Positions 18,545 to 26,792 of a stretch of DNA of 64,000 nucleotides are shown here, piece by piece. The notes under the pieces were generated by a model. The model was not told the origin of the DNA, did not search any database, and saw only the letters and a list, made by a program, of their open reading frames with translations. The translations under genes were made by a program, and so were the position numbers. Source of the DNA: Gammaproteobacteria bacterium. GTDB taxonomy: Bacteria; Pseudomonadota; Gammaproteobacteria; Coxiellales; Coxiellaceae. The stretch's first letter is position 1, and each line of letters starts with the position of its first letter. The stretch spans positions 97,093-161,092 of the forward strand of contig JAUIAD010000005.1 of assembly GCA_030425685.1 (NCBI GenBank). The letters are read 5' to 3'.

Positions 18545-20041
18545 ATGAGAGTAGCAGGTAGTACGTCAGAGCAAAAAGGCGTGCAGGCAGTTAAGCAAAA
18601 AATCGCTTTATTAGATCTAGACGGCATGTTGGTTAATCCGCGTGAACCCGATATGCTGGCTACAAAAATCGTAGATTATCTGCAGCAGGGTGGATTTACA
18701 GGATTTTATATAGTCACTCACCGTGATATAACGCATATTTTTCGTGATGTTCCAAAAGCAAATAGTAGCTTAAATAAGGCGCACGCAGGTGAGTTTGATG
18801 GGCTCGGCTTAATGTCTCAAGCTGAGCTTAAGCATCTTGAGGAAGCAGTGGCTAATGCAGATGGCTTTATCCCTCCAGACCAGTTAGAGCGCATAAGTGC
18901 GATACTCACACCAGCGCACGAAAATTGTGGAAAGGAAGAAGACAGTCCAGCACAAACACTGAGATTTAAAAAGTTATCAGCTATGCTGGATGCGCTAGGC
19001 TGTATTGAGGCAAGGGCAGAGCAGTGGGAAAGCACTTCTTTAGACCCCCTGGAATATCGATCAATGTTAGAGAAAGAAAATAACGATATCACCTATATTC
19101 TACATATGCTATCAGCCGTGAAAGTTAAACCGCCTGAAGAAAATACACCAACAATGGCATTAACGGGGCAAGCCGCAGAAAATCTAGCAAAAAGAACAGG
19201 TATTCCATGCTTAGGGATTTCTACTGCGGGTGATAAAGAGCGCGTTGGGGAGCATTATAGTGCGGTTATGAAAGACGTGGAGGCTTTTGTTATCAGCGAA
19301 TGGAAGGAGAAGGAAGAAAAAGTCTATCAGGAATTAGGTAAAAGCGATCAGCAAAATAAGCTGTTTGAAAGAATCAAAGTAACTTTTCCTGAATACGACC
19401 AATGGAAACGTGATCTTCCAGCAATGGATGACGCATCGAAGAATCAGCAGTTACAGCTCGTTGCTAAAGATATTAGCCGAAAAAGGGCGGATGAGTGGGG
19501 TGGTGCGCCAGTATCCTTACATTTTTTTGATGACCGACTTAATATTTTAGCAAGCGCAGAGAAGGTTGATTTTCTGGAGCAGGGTGTAAGTTTAGAGATG
19601 CTACACTTTACAACGAATCATTTTTCGAAAGCGGCTATTAGGGAAAAGGGAATTATTCAGGGAGGTGTTATTCCTCATTGGAAGAGAAAAGCATTCTTGT
19701 CGACTTTAAATAGGTTATTACAACAAAAAACATTTGATAAAGCAGGTATTAGTCGGTGGAGTGTCTGCACGCTATTTATTCATAAGTTTCGCAAAAAGCC
19801 AGGAAATATTGGTTTATTAGAGAAGCTTATGAGAGGGGCTAGTGATGATCTCAGTATGAAAGATACAGCAGAAAGGTATAATGTTGTTCAGGACCGGCTA
19901 GAAAAAGCTGTTAAGAAAACATTTCTTAAGCCAAACCTTTTTAGAAGTTGGAGTGGCGGCAATCAGGGCGATTTTTATCAACGGCAGCTTGATGCAATCT
20001 ATGCGATCGAAGGTGATGCTAAAGCAAGCGCGCCAAAATAA
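18545..20041 (+). CDS. Unknown protein with HAD-phosphatase-like motifs, effector candidate
   Basis: 498 residues. Near the N-terminus IALLDLDGMLVNP (D24, D26) matches HAD motif I (DxDG[TM][LV]), FYIVTHRD about 35 residues later fits motif II (hydrophobic strand ending in Thr), and VSLHFFDDRLN (D329-D330) fits motif IV. The motifs are spread by a large helical insert of roughly 260 residues, like an oversized cap domain. Some Legionella effectors use HAD folds as phosphatases, but the target here is unknown. An in-frame ATG at 18539 touches the ribosome site AAGAGGG (18531-18537); the ATG at 18545 is correctly spaced and preferred. Single gene under a PmrA-box-like promoter. Confidence 0.6.
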   Translation: MRVAGSTSEQKGVQAVKQKIALLDLDGMLVNPREPDMLATKIVDYLQQGGFTGFYIVTHRDITHIFRDVPKANSSLNKAHAGEFDGLGLMSQAELKHLEEAVANADGFIPPDQLERISAILTPAHENCGKEEDSPAQTLRFKKLSAMLDALGCIEARAEQWESTSLDPLEYRSMLEKENNDITYILHMLSAVKVKPPEENTPTMALTGQAAENLAKRTGIPCLGISTAGDKERVGEHYSAVMKDVEAFVISEWKEKEEKVYQELGKSDQQNKLFERIKVTFPEYDQWKRDLPAMDDASKNQQLQLVAKDISRKRADEWGGAPVSLHFFDDRLNILASAEKVDFLEQGVSLEMLHFTTNHFSKAAIREKGIIQGGVIPHWKRKAFLSTLNRLLQQKTFDKAGISRWSVCTLFIHKFRKKPGNIGLLEKLMRGASDDLSMKDTAERYNVVQDRLEKAVKKTFLKPNLFRSWSGGNQGDFYQRQLDAIYAIEGDAKASAPK

Positions 20042-20275
20042 TAGCGGTTATGCTGAGGCTAGTTGGTAGCTAGTCCTCAGTTATTAGGTGGATAAAGGCA
20101 GTTACCCAGAGTTAGTGAATAAGTGCTGTAAGCTATTGAAGTTGAGTTGATTTTATAAGTATAAATTGAGTAGAGTGATGATCTTGTTAGGATCTAGGAA
20201 TTTACTATAAAATAGCTGAAAAGTGGTAAAGGATCGCCATTTATTGATTTAACCTTTCGTTAATGGGCGATCGCA

Positions 20276-20920
20276 ATGAAAACACAGATCCGTAATATGC
20301 TGCTTGGTACAATTAGTTTTATCATTTTATGTAGTCCTTTTTCTTCCGCCTTATCCTATAACTTTTTATTTCTTTTTACGAATGAATGCAAAAATCCGAT
20401 AAAGTTTTCAGCGGCAAGTACTACGGATTATCAACAAGAAAAAAGTGGGTTTGCCTCTGTAGAGCACTTTTATGGATGCGGCAGTCTTAACTACCGTAAT
20501 GATTGCGTTCAAAGGATCTATTATGTTGCACGTAATGCTCAATTATCTGCAGCTCCTTATGGAGTCGGCGATGCTAAAAATGAAACATACGTGTTTTCAA
20601 AAAAATTCGATTATTTTAACGACAAAGATATTGTAGATCCTCATGACGTCCCCAGCAATGGTAATCCTCTTCAAGGGCATGTTGTGTTTTATTTTGACTA
20701 CTCCGGCTCAATAACGAAAAAACCAAGCCAGTGTATGGCACAGTTTGATATTATCAATCACGATATAAATGATCATACGCCATATTTAAACAAAAGCTTT
20801 GAACATAGTAACTGTGATGGTTTGGACGGAAGGCCGCGAATAGAATTAGATAAACGCTTTGATAAACAAAAAACAGCATATCACGGTAATGAAGTTGCTT
20901 TGAAGATGACATGCCCTTAG
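20276..20920 (+). CDS. Secreted Cys-rich protein, first of a tandem pair
   Basis: 214 residues with a Sec signal peptide (a positive start, MKTQIR, a hydrophobic core to about residue 24, then ALS). The mature part begins YNFLFLFTNEC and contains about seven cysteines, likely disulphide bonded in the periplasm or outside. It shares with the next gene the mature start YN-[FL]-x-F, a central FYF-[DN] strand followed by a C-x-A-x-F-[DN] segment, an NCDG motif and the terminal [MI]-[TS]-C-P. No family is recognised. The next gene starts 26 bp downstream, so the two are probably cotranscribed. No PmrA-like box is seen upstream. Confidence 0.75.
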   Translation: MKTQIRNMLLGTISFIILCSPFSSALSYNFLFLFTNECKNPIKFSAASTTDYQQEKSGFASVEHFYGCGSLNYRNDCVQRIYYVARNAQLSAAPYGVGDAKNETYVFSKKFDYFNDKDIVDPHDVPSNGNPLQGHVVFYFDYSGSITKKPSQCMAQFDIINHDINDHTPYLNKSFEHSNCDGLDGRPRIELDKRFDKQKTAYHGNEVALKMTCP

Positions 20921-20946
20921 AAAACTACTAACTTAAGAAAAAAACA

Positions 20947-21483
20947 ATGAAAATAAAAATTCTACCACTGCTGCCGATAGCCATAACTTGCCTTTTCGGC
21001 TATCTTCCTAAAAGTGTAGCTGACTATAATCTTTTTTTTAAAGTAACGTCGACATGCTCATCTGACATTACGGTAGATGCGCATTGCTATAGTAAACAAT
21101 TCACAACGAAATTTAATAAGAATAATGCCTATTGTGGCATTATAAAAGAAGGCGTTATATCAAAAGCGAAACCGCAAGTAGATATCTACACAAAAAAACT
21201 AGATGACTTTACTAATGGAAATATAAAATTTTACTTTAATGTAAAAAATAATGAAAGTGCGTATACACATAAATGCAGTGCCATATTTAATGTTGAGCCG
21301 GATTCAAAGCATGGAGGTTTTGCGCCTGTTTTGGCAGATGGCTACAGCCGAACTAACTGTGATGGTGGCAGTGACAAGGACGATTTGCGTAATAATGAAA
21401 GACCCAAGCTAATAGTATCCGATAGTGCTCTAAAACATGGCGTTGGATTTACCATTTCATGCCCCTGGGAAAAAAAATTGTAA
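20947..21483 (+). CDS. Secreted Cys-rich protein, second of a tandem pair
   Basis: 178 residues, with a signal peptide ending near KSVA-DYN. Paralogue of the preceding protein: YNLFFKVTSTC at the mature start, KFYFNV...CSAIFNV in the middle, TNCDG, and TISCPW at the end. It is shorter because a loop in the first half is missing. Cysteine pairs suggest an exported, disulphide-stabilised domain. Function unknown. Downstream lies about 1.6 kb of decayed sequence. Confidence 0.75.
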   Translation: MKIKILPLLPIAITCLFGYLPKSVADYNLFFKVTSTCSSDITVDAHCYSKQFTTKFNKNNAYCGIIKEGVISKAKPQVDIYTKKLDDFTNGNIKFYFNVKNNESAYTHKCSAIFNVEPDSKHGGFAPVLADGYSRTNCDGGSDKDDLRNNERPKLIVSDSALKHGVGFTISCPWEKKL

Positions 21484-21614
21484 GGACCTGGCGCTTATTA
21501 CGAATGCAGTGATGCCTAATTGGTGAAGTACGGGATCTGGGTCAGAGTCCCAGATAGGCGGATATGATAAAATCTGTAAAACTGTTTCCCTTGGTGTGAC
21601 GCTTCAATAAGTTA

Positions 21615-21716
21615 TCAAGCCGTCAGGCTCAGCCCACCGGCAAGGTCCTCTTCTTCTTCATCTGCTACACCTGGTTCTGGCTCATAGGCACGGTCAAAGT
21701 AGAAGCCAGCTGCAGA
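21615..21716 (-). pseudogene. Remnant of a C-terminal coding tail
   Basis: On the minus strand this frame gives SAAGFYFDRAYEPEPGVADEE, two more acidic residues, then DLAGGLSLTA and a stop, which looks like the acidic end of a real protein. In-frame stops at 21717-21719 and further upstream show that the rest is lost. The parent family is not recognised. Confidence 0.3.
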
Positions 21717-21948
21717 TTAGGCTATGGCGTTGGTAATGTAAGCGCCTCCACAGCTAGCCTGCAAACATTAAACTACCAGTTGCGGCAAGGCATGCGCCGA
21801 AAGAATATCGCTAGTTGTTGTTAATGGAATTAAGAATTATTCACGCCAATGATACAATGTATAGTTTGAGAATCTACTATTGTTTGAAGAGCTGCTATGG
21901 CAGCATTGATCTCCTCACTCATAACCGTTATATCTGCATAAAACTTTC

Positions 21949-22276
21949 TTGATGCCGCTGCTGAGCAAAGCGCTTAATATAGAAGCGCTAATAAGCGTAA
22001 ATGTCGATAAGATTAAAAACCAATTTACAGCATTTAAAAGCAAACATAATAACGACGGCAAACGTTTTGATGCGCCTTTTCCGCCTGCTATTAGCGCTAA
22101 GGGCCAAGGTTTTCGTAACGATTTATCAGCGTGAAAGAGATGCTCATAGAGAGCGAATGAATGCGCACACGAAAACCTATTCACAAAGTGAAAAAAGAGA
22201 TTTGGAGATAGCAATAGGACATCTGCTGTGCGAGCTTATGAATCGAATTAAGCAAGGCCCACTGGTCATGCAATAG
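21949..22276 (+). pseudogene. Decayed coding fragments
   Basis: Two overlapping frames give protein-like pieces: 21949-22134 (ALNIEALISVNVDKIKNQF...) and 22001-22276 (...RMNAHTKTYSQSEKRDLEIAIGHLLCELMNRI). They look like one gene broken by a frameshift, possibly continuing into 22326-22652. No family is recognised and the reading is tentative. Confidence 0.3.
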
Positions 22277-22325
22277 TTGCCAAAGCAATCAAAACAATCA
22301 GTAAGTCAATTTTTCTATGATTTAG

Positions 22326-22652
22326 GTGTGCTCACTCAGAAGAATAGAACCTTGGCCAGCGCAATTTGTGGGACGTGAGCCTTTTGAAGTTGAGCAGTAC
22401 AAAGGGCGTCAGATTTCTGTAGTAGGGAAATTGCCTCGCTATATCAAAGCGGAAGTGCTTGCTGAGTTGTAGTAGTGGAATTCTTATGATGACTTGGACA
22501 ACGATATTATTAAAAGAGCAAAATCAAAGCGCGGTGACTTATCGTATCAGGTAGTAAGTGCTTATGGTGGGAACCATAATCGTTATACGCGTGAAACACC
22601 TGACAGTACGTATATCGCATTTGTTGGCAATAAAGTTTCGCTACCATTATAA
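22326..22652 (+). pseudogene. Broken gene with in-frame double TAG
   Basis: One frame reads EPWPAQFVGREPFEVEQYKG, continues RQISVVGKLPRYIKAEVLAEL, meets two consecutive TAG codons (22470-22475), then resumes WNSYDDLDNDIIKRAKSKRG and ends NRYTRETPDSTYIAFVGNKVSLPL-stop at 22650-22652. Coherent protein-like sequence on both sides of the stops marks a recent pseudogene. The 5' end is lost upstream, probably by the frameshift at the preceding fragment. Family unknown. Confidence 0.5.
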
Positions 22653-22784
22653 GTATTAATTGAGTAAGGTGTTTCTTTTCAGCTTGTAAGTGAATTAATT
22701 TTAATTTAATGCGCCTTTGTTAGCATGTACTACGGTTAACGATTATTACTAATGCATATTAAATCATTCCCAGTTGATTAGGAG

Positions 22785-22935
22785 TTCCGCACTTGTGCGA
22801 AACAAAACAAACCCCGATGGGGATTTTCAAGGAGAGAGTCGGGATTCTCCCCTTGAATCGGCATCAATGCGAGCTAGTCTCGCATAGGCGAAATATAACC
22901 AGGAAGGAGTTTTGCACTGAAAGTGCAAAACTCCT
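22785..22935. ncRNA. Cluster of five consecutive hairpins, candidate structured RNA
   Basis: Five stems follow one another: 22785-22801 (TTC-GCAC/GTGC-GAA), 22812-22822 (CCCC/GGGG), 22826-22857 (TTCAAGG/CCTTGAA plus GAG/CTC), 22867-22885 (ATGCGAG/CTCGCAT) and 22905-22935 (AGGAGTTTTGCAC/GTGCAAAACTCCT, 13 bp). The first and last share the start AGGAGTT. No long ORF covers the segment. It could be a noncoding RNA, or stacked palindromic repeats. It lies upstream of the PmrA-box gene at 23146. Strand not determined. Confidence 0.4.
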
Positions 22936-23069
22936 GTTGATATCTAATCAGCTTAGCGGCTAAGAATTAATTAACAGATGTGGTAAATTTAGGACGCCTA
23001 TTTGGGCGCCCTAAATTATGTCATTAAAATAAAATGTGCGCTGGTATTTGTTAGGGTTTGGCACATATG

Positions 23070-23102
23070 CTTAATATTAACTTAATATCCATCAAGTAAA
23101 AT
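23070..23102 (+). promoter_or_regulatory. Near-perfect PmrA box with -10
   Basis: CTTAATATT-AA-CTTAATATC (23070-23089) matches 17 of 18 positions of the published cTTAATATT-N2-cTTAATATT element. It is followed after 7 nt by TAAAAT (23097-23102). This is the best match of five in the window. Confidence 0.75.
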
Positions 23103-23145
23103 ACTCATCAGTAACTAACAAATAACTGATGATAAGGTGACCTTG

Positions 23146-25017
23146 ATGAGAATGCAGCCTAAGGTGCCAGATGATAATAAGTCTGTTTTACTTGCAAATA
23201 TTGATTTGGTAAAGATGCTTGCCAAAGCGGTTAAATGTGATGACATTGGAGCATATATCTATTACAAAGGGAAGATCGATAGTGTAAAACTGGATAATAA
23301 AGAAAAAGGTTTAGTAACAATAGTGCTTGCCGGCATATCAATTTCAAAAACACCCTTTATAGCCAGGTATCACTCTTACCTGCAGGAAAGCAAAAAAGCT
23401 GGGCAAGTTGAGAAGGTTGGCCTTGCTAGAGGCCTTAAGTTGATGGCTGAAGTGAGAGATGCGCTGTTATATAAACAATATGGATTAATCTATCAATACC
23501 AACACCAAACATTTCACCCCTATGAAAAAAGCATCTTATTGAAACATATAGCAGGTGTTGAAAAGATGATTGAGTTAGCAAGTGAAAAATTTAACACACT
23601 TGCTGACTATAATAAGTTTATTATTTTTTTTGCGCGTATGTTTGGTCAGTCCTATGAGTATATAACCAAGGCATTAGAGATCTATGGTTCCAGTAATGAT
23701 GAGGTATCGACTAGACTTAATCGTAGTTTTGGCAACTTTCAAAAGAGCATTATTGATAAAATACTAAAAGTTCATCCCGATCTAAAAGTTTATTTCCCTG
23801 CAAGGCAGCTAAAGTCATTAGAAAAGTCACTTAAGAAAAGTAAAAAATTTATTGAGTCACTAGAAATATTCAATACACGCTTGCAAGATTGCCTTGAGGA
23901 AAAATCTTCAGCATCTCCAGAAATCAAGGCCCTTATTGAAAAAAGAATACAGCTATTTAGTCAGGAGTTGGAGCGCAGTAAACATTCTCACGTGGAGCGT
24001 GTATCTTCGGAGTTTGTAAAACAGGTCTCAGGTGCCGTGAAGTTAGCGGAAAGTAAATCATTACCTGGTTTGCAAAGCTTTGATGCCGCCAAAAAAATGA
24101 ATCGGATGGCTAATTTAGACGATAACTATTATCGTCGTGTTGAAAGTCTATTTTCGGCGCTGATATCCTTTATTCGTTGTTGTAACAGAGAGCTTCCTAA
24201 GATACAAAAATCAGCAGCGGCAAGTCAAAAAGAAGAGGTCAAGCTGGATGCCGTTGTATTTTTCCAGCAGCCTAAAAATAATAAAATGGAAAAAAGACAG
24301 GGTAAAGTATTTCAAGCTATAAAACCTTTTGATGTTAAAAAGGCTTTGAAAAAAGTAGAAAATAAAAATCAGCTTTTCCTTAAAGAGTATCTTAAACATC
24401 GCATTGATTTGCTAGTCAGAATTTATAACGGACAGTCGGTAACATATCAAGAGTTTGATGCGTTTGTGGAATACGTCAAGGGCAGTGTTGATAATTCAAC
24501 CTCAGGATCGTTGGTCACTTACAGCTTTCCGGATTATCGTGTAGATGGCCAAGAGAATGCAGTTATTTTAAAAATTCATCGTCAGCATGGGTCTGATAAT
24601 GCTGCAAAAATAGAAGCTGGCCGTTTGCTTTCCATTCAAGAAAAATTGTACCAAGCCGGGTTGTCAGCACAGCAGATATGGCCTGAGGAATTTCCTGCTG
24701 CAGAAGTTGTCGCTGATAGCAAAGAGGAAGTGGCCGCAGAAATTTGGCCAAAAGGTTTAAAACGTGCCGAAGGTATTTTTTATATGTTTTACTTAAAAGA
24801 TATACGAGATTTAGAAATACCTGCAGCTGTAAGAAAAGAAATTATTATAGAATCGAACAAAGCTTATATTCCAAAAGACTTAATACGTAGTGATGGTGAT
24901 GTTTTAAAAGGGTTAACTGATATAGGTATTGCCCATGATTTTTTAAGCCAAGTAAGAGCATACTACGGCGCTATGGAAGAGCGGGTTGAGAGCCAAGCTT
25001 TGCTGAAACCTAAATAA
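23146..25017 (+). CDS. Unknown 623-residue protein under a PmrA box, effector candidate
   Basis: No domain is recognised. The first 450 residues are mostly helical and lysine-rich, with likely coiled-coil stretches (LKSLEKSLKKSKKFIESLE). The last 200 residues are more mixed alpha/beta (VTYSFPDYRVDG, AVILKIHRQ, GIFYMFYLKDIRDLE). There is no signal peptide or membrane segment, so any export would be by a type IV system. The frame opens with GTG at 23137, but that codon overlaps the only ribosome site (AAGG, 23134-23137); the ATG at 23146 is preferred. The near-perfect PmrA box is the main clue to function. Confidence 0.7.
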   Translation: MRMQPKVPDDNKSVLLANIDLVKMLAKAVKCDDIGAYIYYKGKIDSVKLDNKEKGLVTIVLAGISISKTPFIARYHSYLQESKKAGQVEKVGLARGLKLMAEVRDALLYKQYGLIYQYQHQTFHPYEKSILLKHIAGVEKMIELASEKFNTLADYNKFIIFFARMFGQSYEYITKALEIYGSSNDEVSTRLNRSFGNFQKSIIDKILKVHPDLKVYFPARQLKSLEKSLKKSKKFIESLEIFNTRLQDCLEEKSSASPEIKALIEKRIQLFSQELERSKHSHVERVSSEFVKQVSGAVKLAESKSLPGLQSFDAAKKMNRMANLDDNYYRRVESLFSALISFIRCCNRELPKIQKSAAASQKEEVKLDAVVFFQQPKNNKMEKRQGKVFQAIKPFDVKKALKKVENKNQLFLKEYLKHRIDLLVRIYNGQSVTYQEFDAFVEYVKGSVDNSTSGSLVTYSFPDYRVDGQENAVILKIHRQHGSDNAAKIEAGRLLSIQEKLYQAGLSAQQIWPEEFPAAEVVADSKEEVAAEIWPKGLKRAEGIFYMFYLKDIRDLEIPAAVRKEIIIESNKAYIPKDLIRSDGDVLKGLTDIGIAHDFLSQVRAYYGAMEERVESQALLKPK

Positions 25018-25092
25018 TATACCCAAAGCGTTTAGAAATTAGGTGTTATAATCTTTCATGTTCTACGACCAACCTCCGCCTCTTAGCGTGAT

Positions 25093-25350
25093 GTGTCACT
25101 TTTTACATTTTCTTACCTTGTTTCTAATGGAAAGCGTATCAAACAAGCGAAAATGCTACTTCGTATCATAGGCGACATCAACGCGAGCACTTCTTCTGCT
25201 AAAAAAGATGACTACAAGAAAACACTGAATCCGATTAAAATCAGTACTGCAGCAGGATGTCTTTTCGACGCAAGTAGGCTACACCAACAGGCAACGGATA
25301 TTGAAGATGTCTTAACTAACCAACAATCAGTTGAGCAACATGGTAGGTGA
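25093..25350 (+). CDS. Doubtful 85-codon ORF
   Basis: GTG start without a visible ribosome site. The product is basic and unrecognised (KMLLRIIGDINASTSSAKKDD...). It may be a remnant or a chance ORF. It lies between the effector candidate and the ATPase operator region; nothing else is seen from 25018 to 25427. Confidence 0.2.
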   Translation: MSLFTFSYLVSNGKRIKQAKMLLRIIGDINASTSSAKKDDYKKTLNPIKISTAAGCLFDASRLHQQATDIEDVLTNQQSVEQHGR

Positions 25351-25427
25351 AATAGAGTATTATGAACGAAAGAAAAGTAGTGCGGCAAAGGGGGCAGGTG
25401 TTGGGATAGGCCTTTTTAAAAATTGCT

Positions 25428-25509
25428 GCAGATTTAATGCCATACTTTAAATCTGCTTGACAAAAAATTCAAAAACCATGTATATTTAAAGTCAGACTTT
25501 AAATATACA
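25428..25509 (+). promoter_or_regulatory. Strong promoter with two palindromes before the DUF4143 ATPase
   Basis: -35 TTGACA (25457-25462), an 18-nt spacer, and -10 TATATT (25481-25486). A 31-bp perfect palindrome with 15-nt arms (TGTATATTTAAAGTC-A-GACTTTAAATATACA, 25479-25509) covers the -10 and the start site. A second inverted repeat (GCAGATTTAA 25428-25437 / TTAAATCTGC 25447-25456) abuts the -35. Both share a TTTAAA core, so the promoter is probably tightly repressed by one dimeric protein. Confidence 0.7.
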
Positions 25510-25522
25510 CAGATGCTATCTC

Positions 25523-26674
25523 ATGAAATATATAAAAAGATCAATAGAACCAGTATGTTACGAATATATCGCTGCATTTCCAGTCATCGGTATAACTGGC
25601 CCTCGACAGTCGGGGAAATCAACCTTAATCCAACACCTATTCAAAGACTATAGATACGTCACTTTTGACGATCATAAAATGCGTGAATTTATAGAGTTAG
25701 ATCCAGATGCTTTTATCAATCAGTATCAAAACAAGGTCATTTTTGATGAGGTGCAAAAAGCACCGCAGATTTTTGATTTAATAAAAATAGCTGTTGATCA
25801 AGATCGTAATAACTACGGAAAATATATCCTGACTAGTTCCAGTCAGTTTATATTTCTAAGGCATATCTCAGAGTCTTTAGCTGGGAGAATTGGTTTATTA
25901 AATCTTTTACCTTTTCAATATACTGAGATGCCAAAAAACTTGCGTAACACATCAGTCTACAAGGGTGGCTACCCTGAACTGGTTACGCGTGAATATGCTC
26001 ACGATGATAAATGGTTTTCTTCCTATTTAGAAACCTATTTGAATAAAGATGTTAGAGAGATAAAAGATATTGGCAATTTAAGAGATTTTCGTCGTTTTGT
26101 TGCTTTGTTAGCTGCGCATACTTCTTCTCAACTTAATATGTCTACTTATGCTAATGATCTGGGTGTCTCTGTACCAACGATTAAAAGCTGGGTGTCAGTA
26201 TTGGAAGCATCGTATATCATTTTTTTATTACCTCCTTATTATAAGAACTACGGGAAGCGTATCATTAAGGCGCCTAAAATTTATTTTTATGATACAGGTC
26301 TAGTTTCGCACTTTACGGCGGTTAAAACAGAGGATCAATTTGAGCACGGTCCAATGCTAGGCGCTATTTTTGAAAATTATATTGTCTCTGAGATTGTAAA
26401 AAAGGAAAAACACGCTGATTCAAAAGCTGAATTGTTTTATTTAAGAACCAGTAGTGGAACAGAGATTGATCTTATTATTGATAAAAACCATGGTCGTGAG
26501 TTAATTGAAATAAAATATTCATCGAGTTTTAGTCCGCGGATGTTGGCCCCCATCAAAACCATTCAGGAAGAGAATGATAAAATTTTCCTATTGTACCGAG
26601 GTAAAGAATTTCCCTACAGCGATAACGTAAACATCATAAATTACCAAAAGTATCTTGAGCGAACAACTGACTAA
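25523..26674 (+). CDS. AAA_14/DUF4143 family ATPase, intact
   Basis: 383 residues. Walker A GPRQSGKST near residue 28 is complete, Walker B reads VIFDEVQKAP, then TSSSQF and SLAGRIGLLNLLPF as in the AAA_14 domain. The C-terminal DUF4143 part ends with SGTEIDLII...LIEIKYSSS, a PD-(D/E)xK-like core. Unlike the paralogue at 7118, all nucleotide-binding residues are kept. It starts 13 bp after the palindromic operator, in a leader too short for other genes. Such genes are common in mobile or accessory regions; a role in self/non-self conflict is possible but unproven. Confidence 0.85.
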   Translation: MKYIKRSIEPVCYEYIAAFPVIGITGPRQSGKSTLIQHLFKDYRYVTFDDHKMREFIELDPDAFINQYQNKVIFDEVQKAPQIFDLIKIAVDQDRNNYGKYILTSSSQFIFLRHISESLAGRIGLLNLLPFQYTEMPKNLRNTSVYKGGYPELVTREYAHDDKWFSSYLETYLNKDVREIKDIGNLRDFRRFVALLAAHTSSQLNMSTYANDLGVSVPTIKSWVSVLEASYIIFLLPPYYKNYGKRIIKAPKIYFYDTGLVSHFTAVKTEDQFEHGPMLGAIFENYIVSEIVKKEKHADSKAELFYLRTSSGTEIDLIIDKNHGRELIEIKYSSSFSPRMLAPIKTIQEENDKIFLLYRGKEFPYSDNVNIINYQKYLERTTD

Positions 26675-26792
26675 TATTATTAGCTAAGAAGCAACGGCAC
26701 AGCTCAGAATGAGAGCATACTTATTCTTTGCGCCGCATCACCTTAGCGACGCCGCGTAAGAAAAAACAAGGCTAGAACTCACCAACGGCACT

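Noticed and set aside
21520..21570. tRNA-like segment with ATCTGGG/CCCAGAT stem
   Set aside because: The stem is present but no acceptor, D or anticodon arms with conserved tRNA bases could be placed around it.
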